A stretch of DNA of 64,000 nucleotides, from assembly GCA_017506865.1 (NCBI GenBank), contig JAFCMP010000035.1:124001-188000 (forward strand), written 5' to 3'. Below the pieces are notes generated by a model. It saw only the letters and a program-made list of their open reading frames with translations, was not told the DNA's origin and made no database searches. Positions 45,055 to 57,729 of the stretch are shown here, piece after piece; position 1 is the first letter of the stretch; each line of letters starts with the position of its first letter. Made by a program: the position numbers and the translations under genes. The DNA is from Tribonema minus. Its lineage: Eukaryota > Sar > Xanthophyceae > Tribonematales > Tribonemataceae.

Positions 45055-48000
45055 TTTTTACTAATTCTCGCTCAGGGCGCGAAAAAGCCCAGATGATTGG
45101 CATCTAGCTGTAAGGAATCTGCATGTCGTATGACAGTCTGAAAGTGTCGCAACGACAACCACTCAAACGCCACCGCCGCCAAATGGCATCTCGGGGTCCT
45201 CCCCTACGTCCTCCTCCATGTGCCCCCCCCCCCTGGATTCTGCCATGTGTGTCATGACACGGCCAGAGTACGACATATATGGAGCGCTGCCGACAGTGCC
45301 GAGCGTAAGCGCGCCAGGGCGATGCCCTTGAGAGCTTTAGGGCGCGCTCCTCCGGGCACTGACATCCTGCTGGCATACTCCGTCGCCACTGCCTCCAGCA
45401 GCTTCCGCCCTGCTCCCCGATGCTGCCAAATGACCCTATTGCCAAAGTGGCAAGTTTGTAGCAATTCTGATCATAATGACCAGAATAGTGGGTAGTCTTG
45501 GCGGCCTCCTGGTCGCGGCAGCATCGCTCAGGGTCTGCTGCAGTCTTCGCCGCCCGCGACGCCACCTGTGCCTCGAACTTCAAGCAGCCTGAGGTAACGT
45601 CCACCATGAGCGGTAGGTGGCGTGTCGGGTCGTCGTAGCCGGTCACCGGGAAGGCGCCGCGTCGGCAGGCAGCACGATGTCCATCCTGCGACTCCCCGGC
45701 GGCCCGGCGGACCCCAGAAACGGCGTGTAGTCCTCGTCCACCAGTCCCGTTTTGAGGTATTGCCGCAGGATGCGCTGCGTGGCCCTCTTGACGCTATTAT
45801 GGACGATGGTGTCGTGCGCCTTGACGCGTGGCGCTTGACATAGCCGTGCATGCAGGGTGCCGCCCGGCGACTTCCCGCACGGCTTGCAGCCTGTCGTCTG
45901 TTCCTCTACTCCGATGGCGCGTTTGACGGCCAGTTGCCAGGATAGGCCGTCGAACGAAGCCGTTGTGGAGTACATGGGCTCGTTGAGGAATGCCATGCCG
46001 ATCGAGTGCATGTGGCGCTGCGACCGGAATCGAGCAAGTGCTTGCGTGCGTTGCGTGCCCTGCGGCAGCTGTTGCAGGTCCGCCTCCACCTTATCTGCAA
46101 GCTCGGTAGCGACGGCATCTGCAAGCGCACTCTGATTGGGGCGCTTCAGGCTACACTGCAACTGCAGAGCACTGGCGTCAAGTACGCAAGCAGCATCCGC
46201 ACCAGTGCCACCACCTGCTGTCGGCCGCAGCGGCGGCTGCTGCGTAGGTGGTTGCTGCTGCAGTGGCGTTAGCGCTGGTGGCAGTGTATGTTCCAGCTTG
46301 TCACCTGTTGCTGCACGTAGGGATGCGGCAGCTGTGGCGATCGTCCGCATGAGGGGCAGGCGCGCCACCTCTGCTGCTGCTGCGCCTTGTAGCATTGCTG
46401 GTGTGGAACGCGCAGCGCCTGCATTGACGGCTGCCGCTGGTGCGTGCGCTGGTGCTGCAGCTGCGCCGCCTGCCGTTGCTGCTGCTGCCAGCGGTGTTGC
46501 TGCTGCCGCAGGTGTTGGTGCAGCACCTGCCGCATTGGCCGCTGCCGCCGCCATTGCCGCTGTCGCAGCCGGCATGATTGCGGCGCCGCCTGCCGACGCT
46601 GCTCCTGTTGCAGGTGCTGCAGCAGCCCTAGTAGGGCCTGGAGCAGCTATGTTGCCTATGCCCGCAGCAGCTGCTGTTGATGCTGCAGTTAGTGATGCCG
46701 CCGAGGCCACTTGAGGTGCAACATGTGCTGCAGCTGCTGCAGCAGCTTCTGATGCTGGAGCAGCTGCTGCTGCCGCCGCCGCTGCTGCCGCCGGAGTAGG
46801 TGCGCCGTGCGCCGCCGCTGCTGCTGCCGCTGGTGCCGCCTGTGCTGCCGCCGCGGCCCCTGATCCAGCGGCAGCTGCGTCGTGTGTTGCCGGAATGGCT
46901 GCGCCATAAGCGCGGCCTGCCGCTGATGCAGTTGCCGCTGCCGGAGCGGTCGCGCCTCCACTAGCAACCGCCGCTGCCGCTGTAACAGTTGCCGCTGCTG
47001 ATGCTGCTGGTGCTGGTGCTGCTGCCGCTGCTGCCGGTGCCGCTTGTGTTGCCGCATCCTCAGCAGCGTCGTCTGCAGCCGCTTGAGGAGCCGCCTGCTG
47101 CAGCACCCCCGCCCATCCAGAGAGTGCTGGTTGCAGCGCTTGCAACGTGCCCGCCACATACGCAGCATCAGCTATGTCGCAGGCGCTGGTAATGCCAAGG
47201 CCGCCATGCCGTGTTGGGAGTCGCGCTTGCTGTAAGGCTGGGCCGTGTGCTGCCAGATGGAAGTGGGCCCCACTTTGCTCAAACTGGTGCCAGGTCTGCC
47301 CTGGTGGCCGCAGGCCCATTGAGTGCTCAAGCACCCACTGCGTGACCCGATCCCACTCCTTGGCGGCTGGCGCTGTCTGCGTAGTGGGAATGGTGCGCAG
47401 GCAGTACGTCATGCGAGGCACCACGCAGTAGCGCAGTAACCTGAACATAGCCCTCGGAGATGTCAGGCGCGCGCATCGCTCTGCGAATCGAGCCCCTGCC
47501 CCGCCTGCACCCGCTTCCCTGCGCAGCCATGCGTCCACAAAGCTGCTGTGGCCCACCGGCACCCCCAGCAACACAGCTCCGCGGTTCTGATTTTCATCCG
47601 TATCCCCCACTAGCTGAACGCCCAGCTGCTGCAGCAGTTGCCGCTCGTGGTCTGTCACCACATGCCCCCTGCCAGGCAGCGCGCGTGACTTGGTGAGGTT
47701 TAGCTCCAGCCCCACCTCCGCAAAGTGTTGTTTGAGCTGCGCCACCGCCTGTATGTCATCCTGAGTCAGCGTGCAAGCGCCTGTTCGGACGTTGGCATCG
47801 TCCATGTAGGCGCCCATCCGCCTCCGCGCGCGCTGCGCGGCCGCCGCCTCATTGAACCGTTTCAAGCACTGAGCAATGGCGCCGCAGAAGAGCATCGGTG
47901 CTGCGGGGTCCCCCTGCTTAAACCCGCGCTGAGACATGATGATGTGCGTGGAGCCGTCGACGTGCTGGAACAGCAGGCGTGGCCGAGTGCGAACGTATGT

Positions 48001-50577
48001 GCCGATGAAGTAGTCGAGGAAGTCCGGCAGCTGTGCTGCTACCCATTCCGCTGCCGCCAGGACGAATATCATGTTGAAGGCATTCTTGAGGTCCAGCATG
48101 AACTGCCAGTGACCAAGCTCATACGCGAGTTTGCCGGCCATGGCCGCTTTCTCCGCTCCTGCTGAGACGGCTACCCCATACTGCCCGTCTGGCTCAAGGA
48201 GCTCCGCCAGGAAGTCTTTGCGGTCTGCCACGTACACCGAAGTGCATAGTCGCTGCAGCACCTCGCCGCAAACGATGGGCCCGGCCCGCTGCTTAGCTGT
48301 AGCATCTTCCTGTTGTTCTGCAAGTGGCGTCAGGCGCCCCGCGACATGCAACTGCCAGAAGGCATCCGGCAGCCGCGCAGCCTCCCGCATAACGGCCTGA
48401 AGCCACCGGGTGAGGACAGCAGCAAACTCATGCCGTCCCCAGCTTGTGCGTAGCGCATCCTGCAGGTGGCTGTAGCGCAGCCCCAATGGGCCTGCTCCAC
48501 TGTAAGGGCTTGCTCGCTGGATGAGCTTGGCAACCGTCTCTGGCTCAATTCCCTCCCCCTGTAACAGGCTGAGTTCTGCTGGCATGTCGGCTGCTTTCGC
48601 CACAAGCTGATCAACCATGCCAGATAGCTCATGGAGTTGTTCCCCTGGCGCAGCGGGGGGGTGTTTGGACTGCATGGCGGCAAAGCAGTCATCATCAGGT
48701 ATCGCCACCGTTTTGGGCTGAAGGAAACGCGCTGCCTGCTGTAGCCCCCCCCGTGTGCCCATGCACTGTAGGACGTAGGCGTTGATCGCTGCCTCCGTTT
48801 GCTGGCGCGCGCGCCAGCGCCGGTGCGCACGCGCGTGTGCGAGGAGCGCTGGCACCAACCGGTCAAGCTCACCGCGTGCCAACATTCTGATTCTGTCGGA
48901 GCGAGTGATGCCAGGTGCGCCATCGGTGGAGGTGATGAGTGATGGCATGAGGTGGTGTAGAATCGTGGATCTTTGCAGTCGCTGCACCCGCCCTGCGGAA
49001 TCTGGCTCCCGCGCCGCATTGACGAACATCGTCATTGTGTGTGCCAACAGATGTGTTGCTGCGTTCTCCAGTGCAGCTCCTACATAGCGGCGATTGCGTG
49101 GTCTAGCAAGGCTTCTAGTTGTCGCGAACTGCAGCTTGCACAGCTCATCGAGGCTGATGCTGTCAAGCACTGCTGCGACTGCAGGGGATGAGATGGTCCA
49201 CGTGAAAAGCCCACCTGCCCCACCTGCTGCGCCTGCAGGCGCTGCCGCTGCTGTCGCCGCACCTGCCGCTCGGGGGCCCCCTCCGCCGCCGCCGCGGCCG
49301 CCACGACCACAGCCTCGTCCACCGCTGTCGCTGCTGCGACCGCTGCCACGGCCACCGCGGCCGTTTTGAGTTCGCGCGCCACTGCCGCTGTTGCTAGCAC
49401 CGCCGCTGCGGCTGCTGGCATCACTGCTGCGGCCGTTGCCAGCGCCGCTGTCCTTAGTACCGGCTGCGCTGCCGCCGCCGGCACCGCTGCTGCTGCCGCC
49501 TCCGGTTCTGCTGCCGCTAGTCGCTCTGCTACTGCTGATGTCTGCATCATTGCTGCCGCTGCGAACACGTCCTCCATTGCCACGTCCGCGCCCTCCACTG
49601 CGACCCCCACCCCCTCGTGTAGCACTGCTGCCCCCGCGTTCCGGCCTCGTTGAGCTGCCGCCGCCGGGCAGCCGGAGGAGCTGCTGCCACCAGCCTGAGC
49701 AGCAGGTGCCTGCTGCGCGTGCGCTGGTCCCTTTGCGTAGGGGTTGCCGATGGGTGTGCACGCCGGTTGCTGCTGTGGCAGCGACGTGGTAGCTGTTGCC
49801 GTCGATGTATCAGGTGCTAGCGGTGCTGCTGATGCTGTTGTTGACAATGTTACCGCCACTGCAGCAGGTGAAGTGATAGGCCTGCATTTGCGGCAGCGCT
49901 TGCCCGCGCTGGGATCGCTGCTGTCCACCCTGAATGTCTTGTTGGCATGAAACAGGTTTTTGCACAAGGCACACTTGGTGTAGATGGTTTGCAAGTGCGA
50001 GGTGCTGAGGTCGGAGCGCTCCAGGAACGTTGCTGCTGTCCCACTGTGGTGTTCGCGCTGGTGCTTCGCCGCGATGTGGGCGTTTAACCTCTGCTGTAAC
50101 GAGAGCAGCGACATGCCCTTCGTCACCACGAGGTCGCATAAGTTGCACTTGTACTCCGGGTCCGCACTGCCTCCACCTCCAGCTTCGTCGTCTAGCATCA
50201 GACGTTGCTGTTCCAGACTGTTGTGACCTGTTCTAGAGCACTTGACTGCACTTTGCCCGCCCGTGTGCTCCCCTTCGCCTGTTTGATCGGAAATTGACCA
50301 ACCGTCATTCTGTACCCTCTTGCGTTTGTGCGCTGCGCGTCCGTCTCCAGTTGCTCTGCTGCTGCCACTCGTGCCATCGTCCTGTTGACAAGCGCCATTG
50401 CCATCTGCAGCACTGGTGCTAATGTCCTGCGCTTGTGCGCACGCTAGATCGGATTCCTTGCATTTCTGCGCTGATTCAGAGTTGGCAATACGGGCCTCCC
50501 GCCGCCGCCATGATATCCTTTTCATGATCTCTGCTACGCCATGGTGCTACATGCTACAGCTACATACCTGTCCGCAT
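45055..50577 (-). mobile_element. Non-LTR retrotransposon copy E, near full length
   Basis: Matches copy A end to end, from the 5' end (ATGCGGACAGGTATGTAGC on the minus strand, 50577) to the 3' tail abutting GTAC at 45051-45054. I find no clear target-site duplication. Confidence 0.88.
45155..50525 (-). pseudogene. Retrotransposon polyprotein of copy E, broken near both ends
   Basis: The N-terminal frame (50525-49080) carries the C2H2 finger and the CxxC motifs. The long frame (49761-45643, 1372 residues) carries the Gly/Arg-rich segment, RT with YMDD at about residue 652, the Ala-rich linker and the CCHC knuckle (here CKPC). One C fewer near 49748 than in copy A separates the two frames. 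A five-base insertion near 45656 and a base loss near 45410 break the endonuclease part. A 12-base insertion at about 45577 contains the AACTTCAA octamer. No copy in the window is intact, but the damage differs between copies, which points to one ancestral ORF of about 1600 codons. Confidence 0.85.
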
Positions 50578-50629
50578 CTCTATAGCGTCAAGTCATATGT
50601 ACTACAACACGGCCTTCACGTATATGTAC

Positions 50630-50935
50630 TTTTTATTAATTCTCGCTCAGGGCGCGAAAAAGCCCAGATGATGGTCTTACTTGATGCTGCTGTACGGAAT
50701 CTGCATGTCGTGTGACTTCTGAAAGTGTCTCAACGACAACCACTCAAACGCCGCCGCCGCCAAATGGCATCTCGGGATCCTCCCCTACATCCTCCTCCAT
50801 GTGCCCCTCCCCCCTGGATTCTGCCATGTGTGTCATGACACGGCCAGAGTACGCCATGTGGAGCGCAGCCGACAGTGCCGAGCGTAAGCGCTGCCCTTGA
50901 GAGCTTTAGGGCGCGCTCCTCCGGGCACTGACATC
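50630..50935 (-). mobile_element. 5'-truncated retroelement copy F
   Basis: The 3' UTR and the last ~60 codons of the element, more diverged than the others and internally rearranged near 50670-50690. It is preceded by GTAC at 50626-50629. It ends where a second repeat family begins. Confidence 0.85.
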
Positions 50936-52040
50936 TACTTTCATTGATTTCGCTTCGCAAGGGGCGCGAAAAGCCCTCTCTTTGGATGTGCACTCAATGC
51001 AACATTCCTTCTCCGAAGAGAGACTCAAACGCAAACAGGCTTCCCCCTCTTTACACTACCACCAACACCCCACAACCAAACCCTACTTAGGGTTGCCCAG
51101 CCGTGAGGCACACTTGTCCCGTCTTGAAAAGATTTATGCAGGCCTGGGTCGCCTTTGACAGCGCCCAGAACTGAGGACCATGCTGACACGTCTGAATCGC
51201 GTCTCTAGGCAAAATGTTCACTGGGCACCAGGCACTGGTGCTAAAGGTATCAATGCTGTTGCTACGAAGAGTCCGACCCAACCCCAACACCCCCCACCCA
51301 AACCCTGATTGGTCCCCACTATCATGCTGCACCAAAGTGCCTAAGCTACTGCCTCTACACGACCAGACCCACTTTGAGGCCTTCCGTGTCTCTGCCAAAA
51401 TGGTCCTAACCGTGAACAGCTTTGTGCAGGCCTGGGCTACTGATAGCGGCGCCCTGAACTGAGGACAATGGTCATGGATCACTAAGTGCCAGGCACTGGT
51501 GCTGCAAAGGCTGATGCTGTCACTAAAGCAAGCATATCTACTAAAGCCCGCCCTTCTTTTTGGTAGTGTTACCCCCCCCCGGTGTCCCCGGCTGCACACT
51601 GGAACCCCTGCTGCGAACTCCTTCCTTCTGCTGCTCCTGCTCCTGCTCCTCCGCGCCGCTCCCGCCAAGCAGCTGCCGCCGCCTGCCCCGTCGCCGCGCA
51701 CAGGCGCCGCTCTCTAACCAAATTCCTTGGACAACACTCCGCAGAGTTGTATGACCAACAATCAAGGGTGCCGCGAGGCCCCAAGACCCCAAGATAGTGT
51801 CCTTGTGTCGGTTGTGGGTTGAAGGCGTGCGCCATTCTTCGACGTTGTGGTTGGAGGTGTTGGCGTTCGCGTTGATGATCTTGGTGCAGCAGGCAGCAGG
51901 CTTGACACTCGGTCGCTGCATCGGCGTCGGCCACCAGGCAGGCAAAGCCGCCACCTGCCTGCGCCGTCGCCGCATCGCTAACCCTCCCCACGGAAGACTT
52001 TGAAAGAGAGTGTGTAACAACAATCAAGGGTACATGTGGT
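50936..52040 (-). mobile_element. Second repeat family with a related 3' tail (putative retroelement)
   Basis: On the minus strand this region ends with a tail that resembles the R2-like element's tail in layout: GGGCTTTTCGCGCCCC, then TTGCGAAGCGAAATCAATG and AAAGTA. The body differs. It contains two diverged ~150-bp direct repeats (about 51130-51270 and 51410-51530, sharing GCAGGCCTGGG, GAACTGAGGAC and CCAGGCACTGGTGCT). A second pair of repeats is at about 51670-51770 and 51940-52035, sharing CAACAATCAAGGGT. A minus-strand frame at 51701-51087 has no recognisable domain. It may be a non-autonomous element that uses the same RT. The upstream boundary is uncertain. Confidence 0.5.
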
Positions 52041-52882
52041 TTGGAGTGGGCGTACAACAGACGCGAAGACGTGATGTCCAGTCACTACAGATGAGTATTG
52101 ATTATACGTGCGATGCACGTTGGTACTAGCCCTGGTCAGCCGAGTGAGGTGAGGGTGGTGCCACCGTTGAGCTGGCTGCCTGCGCATTAGTAATTCGCGC
52201 TGTTGTCGGATTCGCGTGTGTTGACCCCTGAACGTTCGTCAAGCTTCATGCCTCAAGGCATCTCCCTCGTTGTCGACGACAACTCTGATGCCGGTGCGGC
52301 ATGTGCGGCATGGTGGGTGCTGCATCATGTGCAAGTGCAGTGCCTAGCCTCAGGCTCGGCCACTCTCTGTTGGCAGTTACTTGACTCTTTGGCGGCTCAA
52401 ACACGCACAGAAAAACACGTAACACCGCCTTGGAGACACGCGCTGGGCGTACATCAGCAAAAACAGCGGCGTTGACGGGCAGTTGGACGGCAGGCATCAC
52501 CCGATCCATGGGTGGGCAGCGTATCTTGCCAGCCAGCGGGGCAACGCCAACGCAATGCGCGACCTCGCATAATTAGTTGCACACAAGTCACCCACTGAGA
52601 GGTCAAGGCTCACTTGACTCTTGAAGTGCCTGCGCCAGGGTAAGAGGCACGTGTGTGTCAGTGGAGGAAGCAAGCACGGCCTGCACTCTGCACTAAAGTG
52701 TGTACTAAAGTGTGTAGTACACACTTTTGAGAGCGGGGGGAAGGAACCTCGTTTGCTGGTGCATTGCAGCGCAAAGATAGAACACGAGGAGCGCTGAGAA
52801 AACAGCGACAAAACCGCAGTGTGTAGAGCCGCAGCGTGGCGAGAGAGGACAGTGCTGTCCCTCACAGCAAAGTCGTCGCGCC
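52041..52882. other. 5' flank of the F-box gene with a 21-bp palindrome
   Basis: No gene is seen. At 52707-52727 AAAGTGTGTA-G-TACACACTTT forms a perfect palindrome, and its left arm is also repeated directly at 52695-52704. It lies about 160 bp before the F-box start codon, which suits a protein-binding site, but function is inferred only from position. Confidence 0.5.
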
Positions 52883-55800
52883 ATGCCGATTGTGCACGGG
52901 CTGCCAGCAGCGGTGGTGTGGCCCATGTGCGGCTACCTGCATGCACACGAGATCCTGCAGCTGAGGGTGGTGTCCCAGGGCGTCTTGCAATGCCTGTCCA
53001 GCAAACCTGCGGATGAGAGCATCTGGAAGGCGCGGTGCCAGCAGCTCGCTGCAGGGTGAGAGTCCAGGCGTCTTTGCGCTTTGCCACGTCCGGAGGCTGC
53101 TTTGCATCGTGACCAAGTGTGTAGTCCGATCTTGTCGACGCAGCGCTGCTGTGTTGAGCCGCACGGACCCTGTGCTGTCATGCAGCAGCAGGAAAGCCGT
53201 GAGGGCCTGCGCCGACTCTTCACTATCACATATCTTGCATTGGTGGCACATGCAGCTCCACGTGTGTGCACACACACACAGTGTGCCCGTCCGTTGTGCG
53301 TCCCGCTAACATGCATTCTGAAAGTGTCTGTGCTCATGCTCTTCCAGATACGACGTCTCTCTCTTCTGGAGCGGGGACTGCTGGAGCAGGCCCTCGTTCT
53401 GGGTCGGCATACAGACCCACCGAGAGTTGTATTTCTGGGCCGCAAAGGTGCTGCCGCTGCTGGGGCTTTGGCGGTGGGACAAAACAGCGCATGGAGGAGT
53501 CTTGGTACTCAGGCGAGTGACAGCTCACAGTAGGCTGAAGACATGCGACAGACAAGCTGACCATGCTTCGGCAGCTGCTCATGCTGCAAAGCACACTTAG
53601 ATCATGCAGTCCTGCTGTGTTCGATCAGCATGTGCCTCTGTGTTGTCTGAGCATCCCTGCACCTCCAGCAGTGCTCCCACATCGCTGGCCTCCACAGCAT
53701 CCAACCCCTATGCCACTGCCCGTTGCTGCGCTCTCCCTGCTGCCAGAGCGCATGCGGGCATGGTGCTGGCCTCGCTCATCAAGCCGGTGCACGAGCCTCA
53801 CTTCTACGTCTCAGCGGCGGTGCACTTCAGCTCTAGGACGCTCTTCAGGCAAGTCGCGTGACGCCAGCGCAATACCGCTGCTGCCTCGCAGGTTGCACGG
53901 CTGGTGATACAACCCCGGTTCTCCATGCCACGGACTGCTTCCGTCATGCTGTGTATGTATCACCGCTGCGATGCGCCAGTGGATGCCAGTGCTGCGGCTG
54001 CACTCACATGCACTGTCGCGCCGCCGGCTGCTGCTGTCGCTGCAATTGCCGCTGCCCAAGCCGCGCCGGCCTGCGCTGCCGCACCGCGTGTTGCGTGCGC
54101 GCCCAGCACGCAGCAGCAGCAGCAGCGGCATTTACGGGAGCATGCTCATGTTGCCCTTGCGCCCGTGCCCTCTGGCGTCTCAGCTCAGCGCCGCTGTCCG
54201 AAACCTGAGCGCTGCCACTCACACCTGAGCGCTGCCTCTGAGCACTGTCCTGCCATCCGAGCGCTGCCCCCAGCGTCTGAGTGCTGCCTTTAGCACTGAG
54301 CACAGTGCCCAACACCTGAGCGCTGCCTGCAACACCTGAGCAATGCCTCCACCACCTGAGCGCTGCCTCCAACACCTGAGCGCTGCCTCCAGCATCTGAG
54401 CGCTGCAACAAACACGCTCTGTCCGCGCCATGTGCAGGCTGGAGCCGCGGCAGCGCCTGCCCCTGTCCCCGGGCACGAACGCCAGCGCTAGCGGCGGCAG
54501 CGGTGGCAGCAGCGCCGCCGCCGCCGCCGTGGGCGCGGGCGCGTCGTTCCTGGCCGCTGGCATGCTGGAGGTGCCGAGCGCGTGCACGGACGACGGGCGC
54601 GTGTGCGAAGTGGTGCAGGCCATTGTGAGTGCCGCTGGCCGTCTTGTTTGTTGTCGTCGTGTTGCGCCATCAAAGGCGCGCAAAGGCGCGGAGGCGGCGC
54701 CGTCGTGAAGCGTCGTCCCTGTGGCAGAGGCAGCGTGAATGGTGAATCCATTGCGTCGCGCCACGCAACGTTGGCACCCGCAGACTGCCGGCGACAGACA
54801 CACTAGAGACCAGCTTTATCTGCAGTGCTGGCGCGGCACATCCGCTCCACTTGTGCACACGCGGCCGCCCCTGCCGATTGACGCAGCTGCAGCGCATGCC
54901 GTGCGATGCTCCGCACCGTTACTCGACATTCTCGCATTGCACGGCAGCGATGTCATCGGTGCCGCCGAGGGCGCCCCTTCGCCGAGTAGATCTGACGTCA
55001 GGGAAGCTCACAACCTCAACTCCAACTTCACCTCGTGCAGTGCGCACGATCCGTGCGGCGCGTGCGGCGCCGGCGCAAGCACACAGCACGGTGCCCACCA
55101 TTCGGCATCGAAGGCGGGAAGTGCTCCAATACTCATGCACACAGCGCTGCATCCAGGTCATGCCCCCCCCCCCTCCCCCCGTCGCCGCCACATCTGCCGC
55201 CCTTGCACCCGCAGGGGGTCGTCTCGCTGATGCCGCCGCTGCCGGACCACGCCGCCGCGGCGCACGAGAACGCCGGCGCCGCGCGCCTCACGCTCGCTTA
55301 CCAGGCGCTGTGCCGCGACTACCGCGACCCCATGGGCCCGCCCGTCTCCTCGCAGGTCAGTTGCTCCGCAGTCCCCGTGTTCCTTTCCGTTGCGCAGCCT
55401 CACGAGGTGTGGTTCTGCGCGGCGACAGCGCAGCACGCGCCGGCCGCGCCTCGCGTGCACATTTCCGATCTTACATCTTCATGGCATTGAGCGATGGCGG
55501 GGGGAGGGGCACTTGCAGGTATATGACCAGTACGTGCACCGCTGACCGACGTATATGCCCAGTACGTGCACAGCTGACCGACGTCATCAAGACAGGCTCT
55601 CGGCAGCGCGCGCCGCCAGCACAGCGCAACATGACCTCTTCCCACCCTGCCCTCCCTTTTTCGCCTGCGCGCTACGTTCACCGCTGCAGGAGGCGGGCTG
55701 CGAGAAGTTCGACAAGCTGCCGACGCCGCACAGCTCCGCAGCGCTCTCCGCCGATGCCGCAGCGCCACCGTGCGACAGCGCGGCGGTGCCCACGTGCGCC

Positions 55801-57698
55801 ACCGCCGACGCGCCGCAGCGCGCCGCCGCGGCGCGCCTCGCGCGGCGCGTCGTCGGCCTGTACTTTGCCGTGTACGGGCCGCACGGGCTCGAGCTCATCA
55901 GCGTCGGCTGGTCGCGCGGCAGCGGCGGCGGCGCGCTGCGCGGCCTCAAGGCGACGGGCGACGTCAACGTGCCCGCGGGGCGCCTCACGTTCGAGAGCGT
56001 CGGCGCGCTGAGCACGCCGCCGTTCGCCGTGCCGCCGTGCACGTGCGGCTTCGAGTGCGAATGTGAGCGCCGCGCGCCGCTGCTGCTGCACCTCTCTACG
56101 CATCTGAGCCCTTCTCCTGATCTGCTGGCACACGCGCACTGCGGTGCTGTTGACCTCGCTGCGGTTGCGCATGTGAACTTTGATGGGGGCTGACCAACTT
56201 CAACAATGACCAAATCAGCTGCAACGCCCAAGTGGGAGCCTCAGCTTGCCAACTCCAACTTAGCCATGCCTCGTTTTGGAGCGCCGTCTGCCGGCCCTGA
56301 CCCACTTCTGCATGTCGTCGCACCATCGCTCACCCTCTCTCACGCCCGCGCTCGCTGTTCATGGAGCGCTGATGCCCGATGGCTGCTTCTCACCGACTCT
56401 CACCGACGCTCCGCATGCGCCGCGCACGTGACGCTTCGCAGGTTTCGGCCCCGCAGAGGCTGGCCACATCACGCTGCTGGGCAAGATGGACGCGCGCGCG
56501 AGGACCGCGCAGACGGGCTTTGTCAGTCCCACTTGGTGAGCCGGCGTCGTGCAGCAGCGTGCCTCTCAGCGTCGTTACTGTTCCAAAAACTAGTTGTTGA
56601 GCGGTGCACCTGTTGAACTGTTCAGAATATGCTCGACTGTGCGCGTCAGGAATGCACTGCCGCGCGAAAGCCGCGGCGCGCAGCAAGCCCCATCCGTCAT
56701 TGTGAGTGTCGCATGCAGCGCTGCAGCTCCTGTGAGGTGGAGCGTGCATGTTCGCAGTCGCCAGCGTGTCGTATCATCGGCACGGCAGTCCAGCATCGGC
56801 GACGGCCCTACCTAGCCGTTGCGCTGTCACTCTCGTTTCTGCTCAGCGTGCAGCGTACATCGCGCATAGGTCTCCACGCAGTCGCGGACGCCAAGGTCCG
56901 CGCGCCCGTGCGAGCCTTCGCGCACGAGTGTAACTGCCGTCACGCGCATGCCGAGGTGTCCCGCGTGCACTGCTGCTCAGCAACACCCCCCCCCCCCCCC
57001 ACACACACACAGTTGAATGCGGCACTGACCTTCGTCGTCCTGCGCCGCGCACCGCGCCCCGCCGTGCAGGAACGACGCCACGATCGTGCTCTTCGACGCG
57101 CGCGAGGAGTGGGCCCACTACAGCGCCAGCAACCCCGCTGCCGCGCGCATGCTGGAGGCCCCCATAAGGTGCGCAGCGCCCCCCCCCCCCCCCCCCCCCT
57201 CCCCCCGCAGTGCGCGTGCTGACTCCACGCGTGCGCCGCTGCGCCTGCCGTGTGCGCGTTTCGCGGTGGTCTGTCCTGGCCCGACGCGTGTCTGATGCGG
57301 TGTCGCAGGTTGCCGATTGCTGTAGTACAGCTGGTGCCTTCTGTGTTGCATGTCGGGCGACCTCGCGTATGTAGCAGCAGCACACCAGGGCGCATATGCA
57401 TGCAGTTTTGAAGCGCGTGCAGGCATGCGACACCACGCAACAGTCATGCGCACAAACACGTCGACGCCGCGGTCGCTGCCACGGCGCTTGCTCACTTCTG
57501 AGGTACACATTCCTGAGCACTGCTGCTGAAGAACTTTTCCGGAGCGTAGCTCACGCTATCCGTGCGCGGCGCAGGAGGCGCCGCCGGCCCTCCCGTCCCC
57601 CAAAAAGACAGGGATTACGCCTGTGAAAGACAGCGGCGCACCCCCTCGCGTGCAAGCTGCACGCGCTGCGGCGTGCCCAGAGTCCCGCTCACTGCAGC

Positions 57699-57729
<31 letters not shown>

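Noticed and set aside
45643-49761. Copy E as an intact, active retrotransposon ORF
   Set aside because: The 1372-residue frame lacks the N-terminal fingers and the endonuclease end, both separated by frameshifts compared with the other copies.
51087-51701. Minus-strand 204-residue frame as a host gene
   Set aside because: It lies in a repeated segment with an internal duplication next to retroelement tails and shows no recognisable domain, so it is treated as part of a repeat family.
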